Positions 35,706 through 43,968 of a stretch of DNA of 64,000 bases are shown here, one piece after another. Source of the stretch: DTFZ01 sp964510055 (GTDB taxonomy: Bacteria > Bacillota > Clostridia > Christensenellales > SZUA-584). The translations under genes were made by a program, and so were the position numbers. The first letter of the stretch is position 1; each line of letters opens with the position of its first letter. The notes under the pieces were generated by a model. The model was not told the origin of the DNA. It saw only the letters and a program-made list of their open reading frames with translations, and searched no databases. The DNA is taken from the NCBI GenBank assembly GCA_964510055.1, contig CAZDZY010000002.1, positions 1 through 64,000 of the forward strand, in the 5' to 3' direction.

Positions 35706-35736
35706 TACGTAGCTTGCCGGTAATTTTCGGGGGTGG
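35706..35736 (-). promoter_or_regulatory. Possible SigI-type promoter of the poly-Asp lipoprotein gene
   Basis: On the minus strand CCACCCCC (35736-35729) precedes CGTA (35709-35706) by 19 bases. SigI promoters in other Firmicutes have ACCCCC and CGAA-like elements. The spacing is not a good match and AT-rich sigma-A-like elements overlap, so this is tentative. Confidence 0.3.
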
Positions 35737-35804
35737 AGGCAAAAAAGTTTTCTGTTCCCGTTCCATCCCTTCTTTAATTGGCCCGCAAGTATTGGCTTCT
35801 ACGC

Positions 35805-35832
35805 TTGCATAAAGGTGATATTATGCTATAAT
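35805..35832 (+). promoter_or_regulatory. Promoter of the DAHP synthase gene
   Basis: TTGCAT, 16-base spacer, perfect TATAAT, about 25 bases before the start codon. Confidence 0.75.
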
Positions 35833-35858
35833 AAGGAAACAACTTTTAAGAGGATACT

Positions 35859-36887
35859 ATGAATCTTAGACTTATACGGCAGCTGCCCGCTCCAGAGGAG
35901 ATAATGGAGCAGCTCCCCCTGCCTGAAAAACTGAAGGCATTGAAGAAAAATCGCGACGCGGATATACGCGCGATATTTGAAGGAAAGGATAAACGCTTTC
36001 TGCTTATAATCGGCCCTTGCTCGGCCGACAGCCCCGAGCCGGTATGCGAATACCTCTCGCGCCTGGCAAAAGTGCAGGATAAAGTCAAAGGCAAGATACT
36101 CGTTATACCGCGCATATATACAAATAAGCCGCGCACTACTGGCGAGGGCTACAAGGGCATGCTTCACCAGCCCGATCCCGAGGGCGATAGCGACCTCGTG
36201 CGCGGCATAAAATCGATACGCAGCCTGCATATAAAAGCGATAGGCGACTTCAGCCTTCCGGCGGCCGACGAGATGCTCTATCCCGATAACTACGCTTACC
36301 TCTCCGACGTGCTTGCCTACCACGCTGTAGGCGCGCGCTCTGTAGAGAACCAGCAGCACCGCCTTACGGCAAGCGGCGTAGACGCGCCCGTAGGCATGAA
36401 GAACCCCACGAGCGGAGACCTTTCGGTAATGCTCAACTCGATAAAAGCCGCCCAGATGAGACACACGTATATCTACCGCGGCTGGGAGGTGGAAACGCAG
36501 GGCAACCCGCTCGCGCATGCCGTGCTTCGCGGCGCCGTGGAGCCTAACGGGCACAGCGTGCCCAACTACCACTATGAAGACTTGAGCCGCGTTACGAAAA
36601 AGTATATAGAGATGGAGCTTGCCAACCCTTCTATCATCGTAGATACCAACCACGCCAACTCCATGCGCCGCTTTTATGAGCAGCCCCGCATAGCGAAGGA
36701 AGTGCTGCACAGCCGCACCTACGACTCGACGCTCTCTAAAGTTATAAAAGGCCTGATGATAGAGAGCTATCTCGTCCACGGCAAGCAGGACGTGGGCGGA
36801 AATGTATTCGGCCAGTCGATAACCGACCCGTGCCTCGGGTGGGACGACTCGGAAAGGCTGATATACGAGATAGCGGAGAGAGTATGA
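35859..36887 (+). CDS. 3-Deoxy-7-phosphoheptulonate synthase (class I, AroF/G/H type)
   Basis: A 342-residue enzyme that condenses phosphoenolpyruvate and erythrose 4-phosphate, the entry step to aromatic amino acids. Key motifs are LLIIGPCSAD, VIPRIYTNKPRTTGEGYKG, SLPAADEMLYP, GARSVENQQHR, GMKNPTSG, GNPLAHAVLRGA and VDTNHANSMRRFYEQP (metal and substrate residues). The N-terminus (LRLIRQLPAPEEIMEQLPL) resembles that of the allosteric AroFGH group, so feedback inhibition is possible. It has its own promoter and is followed by an unrelated gene 18 bases later. Confidence 0.95.
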   Translation: MNLRLIRQLPAPEEIMEQLPLPEKLKALKKNRDADIRAIFEGKDKRFLLIIGPCSADSPEPVCEYLSRLAKVQDKVKGKILVIPRIYTNKPRTTGEGYKGMLHQPDPEGDSDLVRGIKSIRSLHIKAIGDFSLPAADEMLYPDNYAYLSDVLAYHAVGARSVENQQHRLTASGVDAPVGMKNPTSGDLSVMLNSIKAAQMRHTYIYRGWEVETQGNPLAHAVLRGAVEPNGHSVPNYHYEDLSRVTKKYIEMELANPSIIVDTNHANSMRRFYEQPRIAKEVLHSRTYDSTLSKVIKGLMIESYLVHGKQDVGGNVFGQSITDPCLGWDDSERLIYEIAERV

Positions 36888-36905
36888 TACTGCGGGGAAA
36901 AAAAT

Positions 36906-37496
36906 ATGAAGATTAAGACGCTCGATACCAGAACATATGCGTCATCTCCGGGGGGTGTTTCCCTTTCCAAAGAAAAGCTTAAAATGCTTAGGCCTGATTT
37001 ATACGGAATTAAAGCATCAGTGAAGGAAACCATCAGGGCTGTTCTTTTTGGTTGGAGTGAAAAAAGAAGAATAAAGGAACACCTGATGTTTTGTGACAGC
37101 CAGCCGGCTATAGTCGTTTCAAAACATCCGCTTGTTGTTGCGGCATACTCGGATGATATCGACTGCGTTGTAATGCTGAAATTTCCCGATGAATATGCCG
37201 GGATATATAATCTTGACGTAAAATCAAGACTTATAACGATAAATATTTACGGCCGGGGAGAAAGCTTTCAAAACGACATATTACCCGGCGAAAGCTGTAA
37301 CTATACGTGGGTAGCTTTTAACCCCTTTATTGCCGAATTCCTGACAGACGATATAGATATACTTACACATAAAAAAGAGCAAATTGGTAACGAAATTTGG
37401 GATTATGTCTGCACACTTGCGGTTGAATATCAAATCAGGCACCCAAATGTTTGGAGAGACGGCCGGCCCGGTTTTTCTTATATATCCGCATTATAA
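36906..37496 (+). CDS. Hypothetical protein
   Basis: A 196-residue soluble protein without signal or membrane segment. It has mixed alpha/beta character (EHLMFCDSQPAIVVSKHPLV, DDIDCVVMLKFPDEYAGIYN, RLITINIYGRG) and ends with a region that could be amphipathic. Its ribosome site is weak (GGGGAAAAAAAT), and its base composition is more AT-rich than that of the DAHP synthase gene it follows. No family was recognised. Co-transcription with the upstream gene is likely from spacing but is not functionally informative. Confidence 0.6.
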   Translation: MKIKTLDTRTYASSPGGVSLSKEKLKMLRPDLYGIKASVKETIRAVLFGWSEKRRIKEHLMFCDSQPAIVVSKHPLVVAAYSDDIDCVVMLKFPDEYAGIYNLDVKSRLITINIYGRGESFQNDILPGESCNYTWVAFNPFIAEFLTDDIDILTHKKEQIGNEIWDYVCTLAVEYQIRHPNVWRDGRPGFSYISAL

Positions 37497-37522
37497 AAAC
37501 CTTAAATAACTTTTATGCGTAA

Positions 37523-37550
37523 TAAAAAACCGCCCTTTCGGGCAGTCTCT
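37523..37550 (+). terminator. Terminator after the 36906 gene
   Basis: A/T-flanked hairpin ACCGCCC, TTTC, GGGCAGT with one internal mismatch, followed by CTCTTAT. Confidence 0.55.
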
Positions 37551-37564
37551 TATATGATAACGTA

Positions 37565-37585
37565 GGGGCGATCATTGATCGCCCT
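37565..37585. repeat. Short palindromic repeat (GGGCGATCA / TGATCGCCC)
   Basis: A hairpin with 9-bp arms and a one-base centre. It is a sister of the palindrome at 6636-6654. It lies between the terminator of the 36906 gene and the stop of the convergent FMN-binding gene. Confidence 0.5.
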
Positions 37586-37617
37586 CTTTCAATTCACTGT
37601 TCACTATTGCACAGTAT

Positions 37618-38079
37618 TTATTTTTTCGCCTGCTCCAGCAAAGCTTTCGCGGCTTCCTCGAACTTGTTGTACGCCCAGGTCGCTCCCGACACGGCGTCTA
37701 CTTTGTCCGGGTCCTGCGTTTGGAGAAGAGCGGGCACATATCCCTGCATTCCGCTCCAATTGTCGCGGCACTGCTGTATATACAACTGATAGACGTATAC
37801 TTCCTCGTAAGTCTCGTCGAACACGCGGTCTTTGTTCTCATCCACGATCTTCCAATCCATCGACTGTATATTACCGCCCTCCACGACCATCGTTCCTTCT
37901 ACATGGTAGACTTCGCCGTCCCTCTTGCCGATGTATTCGTAAGTCCCGTCTTTATACGGCCCCGGCGCAGCGGTAGCAGACGGGGAGGGAGACGGGGCAG
38001 TCTCAGAGGCCGTACCGGTGCACGCGCACAGCGATGCTGCTGTTATTAAAGCCAAGGCTAAAACAATCACTTTTTTCAT
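37618..38079 (-). CDS. FMN-binding domain lipoprotein
   Basis: A 153-residue lipoprotein (lipobox SLCACTG, Cys 20) with a Ser/Pro-rich linker, then an FMN_bind domain (GPYKDGTYEYIGKRDGEVYH, VEGGNIQSMDWKIVDENKD). Near the end DAVSGATWAYNKF carries the S/T-G-A-T flavinylation motif; Thr 134 would bind FMN by a phosphoester bond if an ApbE-type transferase is present elsewhere. It is probably part of extracytoplasmic electron transfer. No ApbE or partner gene lies in this window. Confidence 0.9.
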   Translation of the reverse strand: MKKVIVLALALITAASLCACTGTASETAPSPSPSATAAPGPYKDGTYEYIGKRDGEVYHVEGTMVVEGGNIQSMDWKIVDENKDRVFDETYEEVYVYQLYIQQCRDNWSGMQGYVPALLQTQDPDKVDAVSGATWAYNKFEEAAKALLEQAKK

Positions 38080-38220
38080 AATAAAGCCTCCTAAAAAATA
38101 AGCGTATATACCGTATGTTGGATATAAGTATATATACTGCCTATAGCGCTGTCAATTAACATATCTTGCTGTATTAACGTTCCATATATATGATAAAGCG
38201 ATGAGGACATAATAATTCAT

Positions 38221-38556
38221 ATGAGCAGAAAAAAGCTGAAACTGATACTTCTTATTGCCGGCATCGCGGTACTCGCGGCCGGGCTTGTTGTATTTATTAT
38301 AGATATCAGCGGTTTTTCATCGCTGAGGCCGCGCGGTTTTAAAAGCCTGATGAATGAAGTCATCCTCCCTTTCTATGTATTTGCACTTATCGGTATTATT
38401 GCGCTTAGCATTGCCGCATTTTTGCATTCAAACGATATACATGAAACCAGGCGCAGCCTAAGCGTCGTTTTAAAGACCTTCGCCTGCTTTTGGATCGCCG
38501 GCGGCGTTCTGTCGGCTGCGGCGTTTGTTTCCATATGTATATTTATTATGAGATAA
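38221..38556 (+). CDS. Small three-span membrane protein, unknown
   Basis: A 111-residue protein with a basic N-terminus (SRKKLKLILL) and three hydrophobic helices (about residues 7-29, 48-68 and 85-108). GAGGACATAATAATTC lies before the ATG, a poorly spaced site. The gene stands alone, with a clear terminator after it. No family was recognised. Confidence 0.55.
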   Translation: MSRKKLKLILLIAGIAVLAAGLVVFIIDISGFSSLRPRGFKSLMNEVILPFYVFALIGIIALSIAAFLHSNDIHETRRSLSVVLKTFACFWIAGGVLSAAAFVSICIFIMR

Positions 38557-38584
38557 TTTAGTCTAACGCAGAAGTTCATAAAAC

Positions 38585-38607
38585 AAACCGCCCTTTCGGG
38601 CGGTTTC
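38585..38607 (+). terminator. Terminator after the 38221 gene
   Basis: AAACCGCCC, TTTC, GGGCGGTTT followed by CTG; flanks make it bidirectional. Confidence 0.8.
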
Positions 38608-38667
38608 TGTATCGATCCAGCCGTAGAAGCAGACGACTCTGTCTGCAAGCCCCTAATCCAATCCTTT

Positions 38668-39156
38668 TTACGCCTGTTTCATTGCCTTTGCCAGCTTGCT
38701 TATATTCCCGGGCTTCTCCTCAGGGCCTTTTTTCCCTTCTTTTTTATTTACGCTTTCCATCATCTTCGTTATCATCCTGTGCCCAAAACCCATCTTAGAC
38801 GTGTCGAGCACTCCCCCAAAATACTCTTTCGCAATCGCAGCGGTGATCAGCTCCGCCGGAAAGTTCATGCCGAAAGCCTGCTCAACGTTATCCTCGATCC
38901 CGCTGCAAACGAACAGCCCCAGTTTCTTCGACGCAAGCTGCGCCCTATGCTCTTCCATATACCCTTTCAGTTTCTTCTGTATCTGCCCCATATAAATAGA
39001 GCCGCCTAAGATTACAGCGCTATACCCGTCGAGAGACTCGGGCGCCTGCTTTTGGACGTCAATTACTTCCGGATTGCCGCCTATCTCTCCGGCTAGCTTG
39101 TTTGCGCATTTTTCGGCATAGCCGTAAGTGCTTGCGTAAAGTATGAGAGTTTTCAT
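38668..39156 (-). CDS. Flavodoxin domain protein (HemG-like)
   Basis: A 162-residue flavodoxin-fold protein: the FMN phosphate loop LILYASTYGYAEKCA at the start, YSAVILGGSIYMGQIQ (50s loop), and LGLFVCSGIEDN (90s loop). This is the flavodoxin_5 type also seen in protoporphyrinogen oxidase HemG, but without HemG's insert, so a general electron carrier or quinone reductase is as likely. The lysine-rich end (NKKEGKKGPEEKPGN) is unusual. It is read from the MarR gene 46 bases upstream, which probably controls it. Confidence 0.85.
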   Translation of the reverse strand: MKTLILYASTYGYAEKCANKLAGEIGGNPEVIDVQKQAPESLDGYSAVILGGSIYMGQIQKKLKGYMEEHRAQLASKKLGLFVCSGIEDNVEQAFGMNFPAELITAAIAKEYFGGVLDTSKMGFGHRMITKMMESVNKKEGKKGPEEKPGNISKLAKAMKQA

Positions 39157-39201
39157 TTTTACAGTTTTCCTTTCAGTTATATAAATTGATCAATACCCTT
39201 T

Positions 39202-39705
39202 TTATTTCTTAAGCTCCCTTTGCTGCCTTATATCCATTTCCTCTATATTGGCCGTCAGCCTGCCCAGCAATGTCCTCAGCCCGGCAAGCCCCTCGCTGCC
39301 GAGGCCATTATACAGCTCCTCCATAAAATTCTCGCTGCGCTCCTGCATACCTGCCCAATACTCGTCGCTCTTTTCGGTCAGTTTCAGCCTTACAGCCCTG
39401 CCGTCTTGCGGGTCTTCCAGAAATTCGAGGAATCCTTTTTCCTTAAGTTTCAGCGCCACCTGCTTTACGTTCTGGTGCGTGCTGCCCATTAAAGCAGCCG
39501 CTTCGCCAAGGGTGGGAGGCTCATCGAAGGCTCCGCCTATTATGATAGACAAAAACCACTGCTTTGTCGTTAAACCGGAACTTTCAAACTCCCTGTCAAG
39601 CAGAGTCTGCAGCCTGTTCGCAATAACGAACAGCGTACCTAAAACAAATTCCCTGTCCGGCGTCGCCCCGAGTTTTTCCCGGCTGGGCTGTGCTTTTTGC
39701 TTCAT
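39202..39705 (-). CDS. MarR family transcriptional regulator
   Basis: A regulator of about 167 residues: FVIANRLQTLLDREFESSGL, TLGEAAALMGSTHQNVKQV (recognition helix), and wing DPQDGRAVRLKLTEKSDEYW. The start was set at the second ATG, with GGAAAGGATGCGTAAG upstream; the first ATG is too close to the ribosome site. It is transcribed with the flavodoxin gene from a promoter containing a dyad, suggesting autoregulation and redox or ligand response. Confidence 0.9.
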   Translation of the reverse strand: MKQKAQPSREKLGATPDREFVLGTLFVIANRLQTLLDREFESSGLTTKQWFLSIIIGGAFDEPPTLGEAAALMGSTHQNVKQVALKLKEKGFLEFLEDPQDGRAVRLKLTEKSDEYWAGMQERSENFMEELYNGLGSEGLAGLRTLLGRLTANIEEMDIRQQRELKK

Positions 39706-39740
39706 CTTACGCATCCTTTCCGTAAAGATACTATGTAATG

Positions 39741-39786
39741 TATTACCTTCATGGGTAATATATCACCCTGTTATGTGGTTTGTCAA
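39741..39786 (-). promoter_or_regulatory. Promoter and dyad operator of marR-flavodoxin
   Basis: On the minus strand TTGACA (39786-39781), 18 bases, TATATT (39762-39757). The perfect dyad TATTACC N6 GGTAATA (39741-39760) overlaps the -10 element; GTAATGTATTAC (39735-39746) adds a second half-site. Confidence 0.7.
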
Positions 39787-39828
39787 TAGTATTAGATAAT
39801 ACATAACGATAAGTATTTGCTTTAACGA

Positions 39829-39853
39829 TAAAAAAACCGCCTTTGAGCGGTTA
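39829..39853 (-). terminator. Terminator of the DUF3795 gene
   Basis: AACCGC/GCGGTT stem with a seven-base T-run on the minus strand. Confidence 0.75.
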
Positions 39854-39863
39854 TTATTTTTCT

Positions 39864-40166
39864 CTATTTCCTCTTTGTCAGCTTAATATATTCTTCCTTC
39901 CCCATTGCCCATGCTTTCAGGTTAGCAAGTCTTTCCCCGTTATCTCCGTGCTCCGGCATCTCGAAAGCGGCTTTAAGTTCCGCGCACGCCAGGCTTTCGC
40001 ACAACCCGCAGTGCTCATGCCCCCTCCCCGCGCAGCACTTCGCTATTTCGCACTCGCCCCAGAACATAGTTCCCCCGCATGCCTGGCACCCCGGGCAGCC
40101 GGTTTTCTCTTTCCATTCGCAGTCTCCGCAGTACGCCCCGCACATCGCGATAAGATTTCTGTCCAT
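39864..40166 (-). CDS. DUF3795 cysteine-rich protein
   Basis: A 100-residue protein with cysteines in the DUF3795 pattern: MCGAYCGDC near the start, CPGCQACGGT, WGECEIAKCCAGRGHEHCGLC, then a helical C-terminus (LANLKAWAMG). The cysteines are thought to bind zinc or an Fe-S cluster; the function is unknown. The gene follows the membrane-protein gene at 40176 by 9 bases. A second DUF3795 gene lies at 57702. Confidence 0.9.
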   Translation of the reverse strand: MDRNLIAMCGAYCGDCEWKEKTGCPGCQACGGTMFWGECEIAKCCAGRGHEHCGLCESLACAELKAAFEMPEHGDNGERLANLKAWAMGKEEYIKLTKRK

Positions 40167-40175
40167 AAATACTCT

Positions 40176-40796
40176 TCACCTCGAATAATAACAATACCAG
40201 GTTTCTGTGATTCTTTCTTTCTCTCCCCAGTCGCCGAATTCGTCGAGGAGATAATCAGATTCTTCATTTTTCAGATAAACATATCCGCTGAAATTATCGA
40301 GTATACCGCGCAGCCTAAAGAAGAAAACTGCTTTGTTTTCTCCTTCTTGGAAAACAAATATTTCACCTCCACCCCGCGACAATCCCGCATTTTCTATAGG
40401 TAATTGTATCTCATTACCCCCTATGTCAATGGTACCATAGTCTCCATTAAGCGCTTTTTCGGCAACCGCAGTATACTGTCCTTCCAGCGCTTTAAATCGC
40501 AGATCCTCAGCAATCTCACCAAGAGGCAGTAATATCAAAATGCACGAAGCTATTGAGACTATTAAGCTAACCCAGAGCCTGCGTATAAAAAACTCCCGCG
40601 ACTTTATTATAGAAAAGACTACAACAGTAATAAAGAATGCTACCGTCAGAATATTCAAAGCGAACTCTAATAAAGGATAAAAGAATACTGTTAAGAGATC
40701 TATCAGGTCGTACTTAAATAGTTTAAAAAGTAATTCTATTATTAGAAAAACTAAAGCAGGTTTTAATAAGGTATATGGCCTTAAATCTTTCTCCAT
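40176..40796 (-). CDS. Membrane protein, unknown
   Basis: A 206-residue protein with three hydrophobic segments in its first 100 residues (about 10-28, 42-66 and 72-98) followed by a soluble domain of about 100 residues (YGTIDIGGNEIQLPIENAGL, AVFFFRLRGILDNFSGYVYL). That C-terminal part looks extracytoplasmic and beta-rich. The ribosome site is weak. It lies between the NYN gene and the DUF3795 gene on the same strand, and could be co-transcribed with both. The family was not recognised. Confidence 0.6.
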   Translation of the reverse strand: MEKDLRPYTLLKPALVFLIIELLFKLFKYDLIDLLTVFFYPLLEFALNILTVAFFITVVVFSIIKSREFFIRRLWVSLIVSIASCILILLPLGEIAEDLRFKALEGQYTAVAEKALNGDYGTIDIGGNEIQLPIENAGLSRGGGEIFVFQEGENKAVFFFRLRGILDNFSGYVYLKNEESDYLLDEFGDWGEKERITETWYCYYSR

Positions 40797-40860
40797 ATCT
40801 TTTCAGGCTTTTCCTCACATGCCATAGCGGCGACGACTCTTTCGCTCACTCCACGGCGAA

Positions 40861-41607
40861 TCACTTCTTTCCCTTTATCCTTATATACTTCATCTTCACG
40901 TTGGGGTTGCTCGTGCTGCGCGAATCTATATCGAATAGCTTTAAGGCCGCTATAAACGGCGTGAGCTTCGAATAACCATAGTTTCTCGTGTCGAAGTCGG
41001 GGTAACGCTTCGTGAGCTTCGTGCCTACCTCGCCCATATAGACCCATCCGTCCTCGTCGGAGCTCTCGTCCACTATCGCTTTAATGGCATCCACTATAGT
41101 CTTCTTGCTAGTAACGGTATCGTTGAGCGTCTCTTCGGGCTGTTCCCTCTTGGCTTCAGCCGAAGCCGCCGACGAGGCGAGCACCTCGAGGTACTTGAAC
41201 TTCTCGCACGCCGCAATGAAAGGCGGAGGCGTCTTCTTCTCGCCCATGCCGAGCACGTACATGCCCGACTCCCGAAGGCGCGCGGCGAGCTTAGTAAAAT
41301 CGCTGTCGCTCGACACTATGCAAAACCCTTCCACGCTTTCCGAGTAGAGTATGTCCATAGCGTCTATTATGAGCGCCGAGTCGGTCGCGTTCTTGCCCGT
41401 GGTGTAACTGTACTGCTGTATAGGCGATATCGAATAATTCAATAGCACGTTCTTCCACGAAGCCATCTGCGGCTTCGTCCAGTCTCCGTATATCCTTTTA
41501 TATGTAGGCGTGCCGTGATTTGATATCTCGTCGAGTATAAACTTCAAATACTTATCGGATACGTTATCTGCGTCGATAAGCACCGCTATCCTTTTTTCGT
41601 TTTCCAT
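40861..41607 (-). CDS. NYN-domain (LabA-like) ribonuclease-fold protein with LOTUS domain
   Basis: A 248-residue protein. Residues 1-140 are a NYN/PIN-like domain: RIAVLIDADNVS (catalytic Asp), YKRIYGDWTKP, GKNATDSALIIDAMD and EGFCIVSSDSDFTKLAARLRES, where the acidic cluster binds metal for RNA cleavage. Residues 175-245 match an OST-HTH/LOTUS RNA-binding domain (DGWVYMGEVGTKLTKRYPDF, YGYSKLTPFIAAL). The start was set at 41607 with AAAAAGG upstream; a longer frame exists. The role is probably RNA processing or decay. Confidence 0.88.
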   Translation of the reverse strand: MENEKRIAVLIDADNVSDKYLKFILDEISNHGTPTYKRIYGDWTKPQMASWKNVLLNYSISPIQQYSYTTGKNATDSALIIDAMDILYSESVEGFCIVSSDSDFTKLAARLRESGMYVLGMGEKKTPPPFIAACEKFKYLEVLASSAASAEAKREQPEETLNDTVTSKKTIVDAIKAIVDESSDEDGWVYMGEVGTKLTKRYPDFDTRNYGYSKLTPFIAALKLFDIDSRSTSNPNVKMKYIRIKGKK

Positions 41608-41764
41608 CCTTTTTCCTTTTTCTCCCGTATAGTATATATGTAAGTATACCATGTTTTAATATTTATAGCCAACATTAAACCCAAACCGCCCGATGTTTGT
41701 TCTATTACTGGAATATTATTGGTCTGCTCCCTTAACATACATGCAAAGGATACGAATAAAATCG

Positions 41765-41793
41765 TTGAATTTACAAATACGCCGAAATATAAT
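41765..41793 (+). promoter_or_regulatory. Plus-strand sigma-A promoter with no gene
   Basis: TTGAAT, 17-base spacer, perfect TATAAT. The predicted start is near 41800; a terminator follows about 70 bases later. Confidence 0.65.
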
Positions 41794-41799
41794 AAAAGC

Positions 41800-41869
41800 A
41801 TAGGCGGTGATCAGAAAGCCGCCGGTTGTAAACATCATGTCTTTTACCGCCTTTCCGGCGGTTTTTTTT
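41800..41869 (+). ncRNA. Candidate 70-nt small RNA or dead leader
   Basis: It runs from the promoter above to an intrinsic terminator (ACCGCC, loop, GGCGGT, eight T). The 5' half has a GGCGG/CCGCC hairpin (41803-41823), and the 5' GGCGG could also pair with the terminator's ACCGCC, the layout of an attenuator. No open frame is present. It may be the leader of the decayed gene just downstream. Confidence 0.45.
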
Positions 41870-41951
41870 ACACTAAAAATAATAACCGCTGAAAGGCCCT
41901 AATACAAGGCGTTATTCGCATTGCGCTCGAGACGTAGCAGCGCTGCTTTAG

Positions 41952-42128
41952 GGGATTGCCGTTTACGATGCAAGGCCGGAAGTGAACGAAGCCATCTTCG
42001 CGGTATCAGACTTTAACAGAAACAAATATGGAAAGCCAAACGGCCCGCGCCACGCGCCTTTCTGGGTTAAAGGCGGCGTCGCCGAGTTCCACGATATGAC
42101 CGATGATTTCCGCATTGTTAAGATATGA
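41952..42128 (+). pseudogene. C-terminal remnant of an unidentified protein gene
   Basis: Fifty-eight in-frame codons of good protein character (IAVYDARPEVNEAIFAVSDF, RHAPFWVKGGVAEFHDM, ending DDFRIVKI) run to a TGA and a terminator. The frame is closed upstream by a TAG at 41949 and has no start codon or ribosome site. A second short open stretch (KALIQGVIRIALET) lies about 50 bases upstream in another frame, suggesting a frameshifted relic of one gene. The parent family was not recognised. Confidence 0.55.
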
Positions 42129-42156
42129 AAAACGGGCATACAGCCCGTTTTTTTTT
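42128..42156. terminator. Bidirectional terminator
   Basis: AACGGGC / GCCCGTT with A-run and nine T. It serves the remnant on the plus strand and the anti-sigma gene on the minus strand. Confidence 0.88.
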
Positions 42157-42173
42157 AATACCGTATGGAGCTG

Positions 42174-43403
42174 TCACCACGCCCAGTGGTTGATCGAGAT
42201 GAGCTGCGCGTCCATTACGAACATCATCTTTACTCTATCATCTTTTGCCATACGGAGTATCTCTTCGACCGGCCCGTATACTATCACCCCATACGTCTTT
42301 ACGCCGTTTTCCTGGGTGTATTTCAGCGCAGAGGCGTAATCGTATTGATAAGATTGGTATTCATTATAGCCTATTACCTGCCTGAACTCTTTCTGGTCGT
42401 TCATATATTTCAGCATGCTTTTGAAATGCGTTTCCCAAATACCTGTATCCGGTGTACCCTTCCAGCCGCTGACGGTAAAACGTATGTCAGTTTCGTCAAT
42501 CCCCCCAAGAAAAAGGTGCGGATATTCCTCCAAAAGTTCGTTGTTATCGATAGTGCTCAATCCCCAATTGGGTGCAATACCGAAATTCCCTGCGGTCGGA
42601 TAGTCTGCGTCCTCTTCACGTGTCTTTATTGCTATAAAAGTAACCATTGTCTCATCGCTCCGGAAACCGTTTACCGCACCGAGGCTTAGATCGTCCCTGA
42701 ACGTAAGCGCCGCAGTCACCATCGCCGTCTCGGGAAGCTTATCCAGTTTCGCGGCGTTGGCTTTGCTTGCGATCTCCAGAGTATCATCCTGGCCAAAACC
42801 TGACCGGCTGAAAAAAGGTCTCGGGCCGGATTCCCGCCAGTCAGGGCCGTTTATATGCGTTTCTCCTTTATCTATAACGAACTGGTAGACCTGCCTTGCA
42901 AAAAAATTACTTGAATAGCCTGGAGTTATAAAAGTAAGCTCGATTTTATATCTTGCGAAACCTTCATCTTCCACCACTGTACCCCCAAAATACTTTCCGG
43001 GGCAGTGCAGTTCAGTGTACACGGATAACGGCACGTCGATGCTGCTATACGTGGAATCCGGCTCGGGCAGTGCTGTACCCGGGTCGTAATAAATCACATC
43101 CATCAGCGGCGACAGCCCGAACATAAGGAACAATGCTATCGCTAAAACTATCGCTCCCGTCCATATGCCGAATCTTTTAAGCTTCCTGCTTACCGCCTTT
43201 TGAACTAGCTTCGAGAACTCGCCGTCCTCCTCTGCGTGCTTTTCGTCATTATCTTTGCTTACCTCAAAGATATCACCGTCCGTGCTTTCTTCGAGGTAAT
43301 CGCCTATCGCGCGCTGGCGGTCTATATCGCTTTCGACTTTCTCTTTTTCTCTGCCTTCGAGTTTCCCTTCCGCAAAGCTTTTGAGCTTCTCCTTATATCC
43401 CAT
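42174..43403 (-). CDS. Anti-sigma factor with Sigma_reg_N and Sigma_reg_C domains
   Basis: A 409-residue single-pass membrane protein. The N-terminal 95 residues are cytoplasmic (YKEKLKSFAEGKLEGREKEK), followed by FSKLVQKAVSRKLKRFGIWT and a helix (about 80-98). The long extracytoplasmic part has the sigma-regulator domain features IDVPLSVYTELHCPGKYFGG, YEIELTFI-like strands, and a C-terminal domain with YNEYQSYQYDYASALKYTQ and VKTYGVIVYGPVEEIL. This type senses envelope signals. It overlaps the ECF sigma gene by 11 bases. Confidence 0.88.
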   Translation of the reverse strand: MGYKEKLKSFAEGKLEGREKEKVESDIDRQRAIGDYLEESTDGDIFEVSKDNDEKHAEEDGEFSKLVQKAVSRKLKRFGIWTGAIVLAIALFLMFGLSPLMDVIYYDPGTALPEPDSTYSSIDVPLSVYTELHCPGKYFGGTVVEDEGFARYKIELTFITPGYSSNFFARQVYQFVIDKGETHINGPDWRESGPRPFFSRSGFGQDDTLEIASKANAAKLDKLPETAMVTAALTFRDDLSLGAVNGFRSDETMVTFIAIKTREEDADYPTAGNFGIAPNWGLSTIDNNELLEEYPHLFLGGIDETDIRFTVSGWKGTPDTGIWETHFKSMLKYMNDQKEFRQVIGYNEYQSYQYDYASALKYTQENGVKTYGVIVYGPVEEILRMAKDDRVKMMFVMDAQLISINHWAW

Positions 43404-43890
43404 CCCGTTCCTCCTTCAATCTCTCATAGAGCTTTTTGCGCGCCCTGTGCAAAAGCGTCCTCACGTTGGCATAGCTTATCCCGAGTTGCTGTGCTGTCTG
43501 CTTCTGGTCAAGCCCCCCGAAATAGTACAGCGTCACCGCTTCCCGTTCAAGGGCGGGAAGCTTCTGTATCTCAGCGTAAAGCTTCCTGTTTTTCTCGCTC
43601 GTTATCACCGCCTGCAATACGTCGCTTCCGTCGGGCAGCTCCCCGGCCTCTTCAATGCTCAAGCGCTTTCTCTTCCGGCATTCGTCGAAGAACAGGTTTC
43701 TCGCTACCTTCATGAGCCACGGCAGTACGTCCTGCCCGCTGCCGAGCGACAGCATTGCCCTGTAAAACGTCTCCTGCGCGAGGTCCTGCGCGAGCGCGCT
43801 GCTGCGGCAAAGGGAATAAAGGTACAGATAGACTTTGCCCGAATATTGCCGGTAAATATACGTCAATATCCTGTCCTCTATATCCCTCAC
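43393..43890 (-). CDS. ECF-type sigma factor
   Basis: A 165-residue sigma-70 of the ECF group. Region 2 is YIYRQYSGKVYLYLYSLCRS, AQDLAQETFYRAM, VLPWLMKVARNLFFDECRKR; region 4 is LPALEREAVTLYYFGGLDQKQTAQQLGISYANVRTLLHRARKKL. It is 11-base overlapped by its anti-sigma gene. The promoter is a plain sigma-A type, so activity is likely to be controlled mainly by the anti-sigma factor. Confidence 0.93.
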   Translation of the reverse strand: MRDIEDRILTYIYRQYSGKVYLYLYSLCRSSALAQDLAQETFYRAMLSLGSGQDVLPWLMKVARNLFFDECRKRKRLSIEEAGELPDGSDVLQAVITSEKNRKLYAEIQKLPALEREAVTLYYFGGLDQKQTAQQLGISYANVRTLLHRARKKLYERLKEERDGI

Positions 43891-43968
43891 CCCTTCATAT
43901 GCATAACGTTTTAATAAAGAAAATGTTACAATCCATTATACGTACACGCTGATTTTATAACTAAATAT

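Larger units (their letters stand above)
41653..42173. other. Intergenic region with promoter, small-RNA candidate and gene remnant
   Basis: No intact gene. It holds, in order, the divergent NYN promoter region, a plus-strand promoter (41765-41793), a hairpin-rich short transcript ending in a perfect terminator (41846-41869), a 58-codon protein remnant (41952-42128) and a bidirectional terminator (42128-42156). Confidence 0.7.

Noticed and set aside
41586..41801. A 71-codon minus-strand frame upstream of the NYN gene
   Set aside because: It overlaps the NYN start and the promoter region, and its composition looks like translated AT-rich leader.
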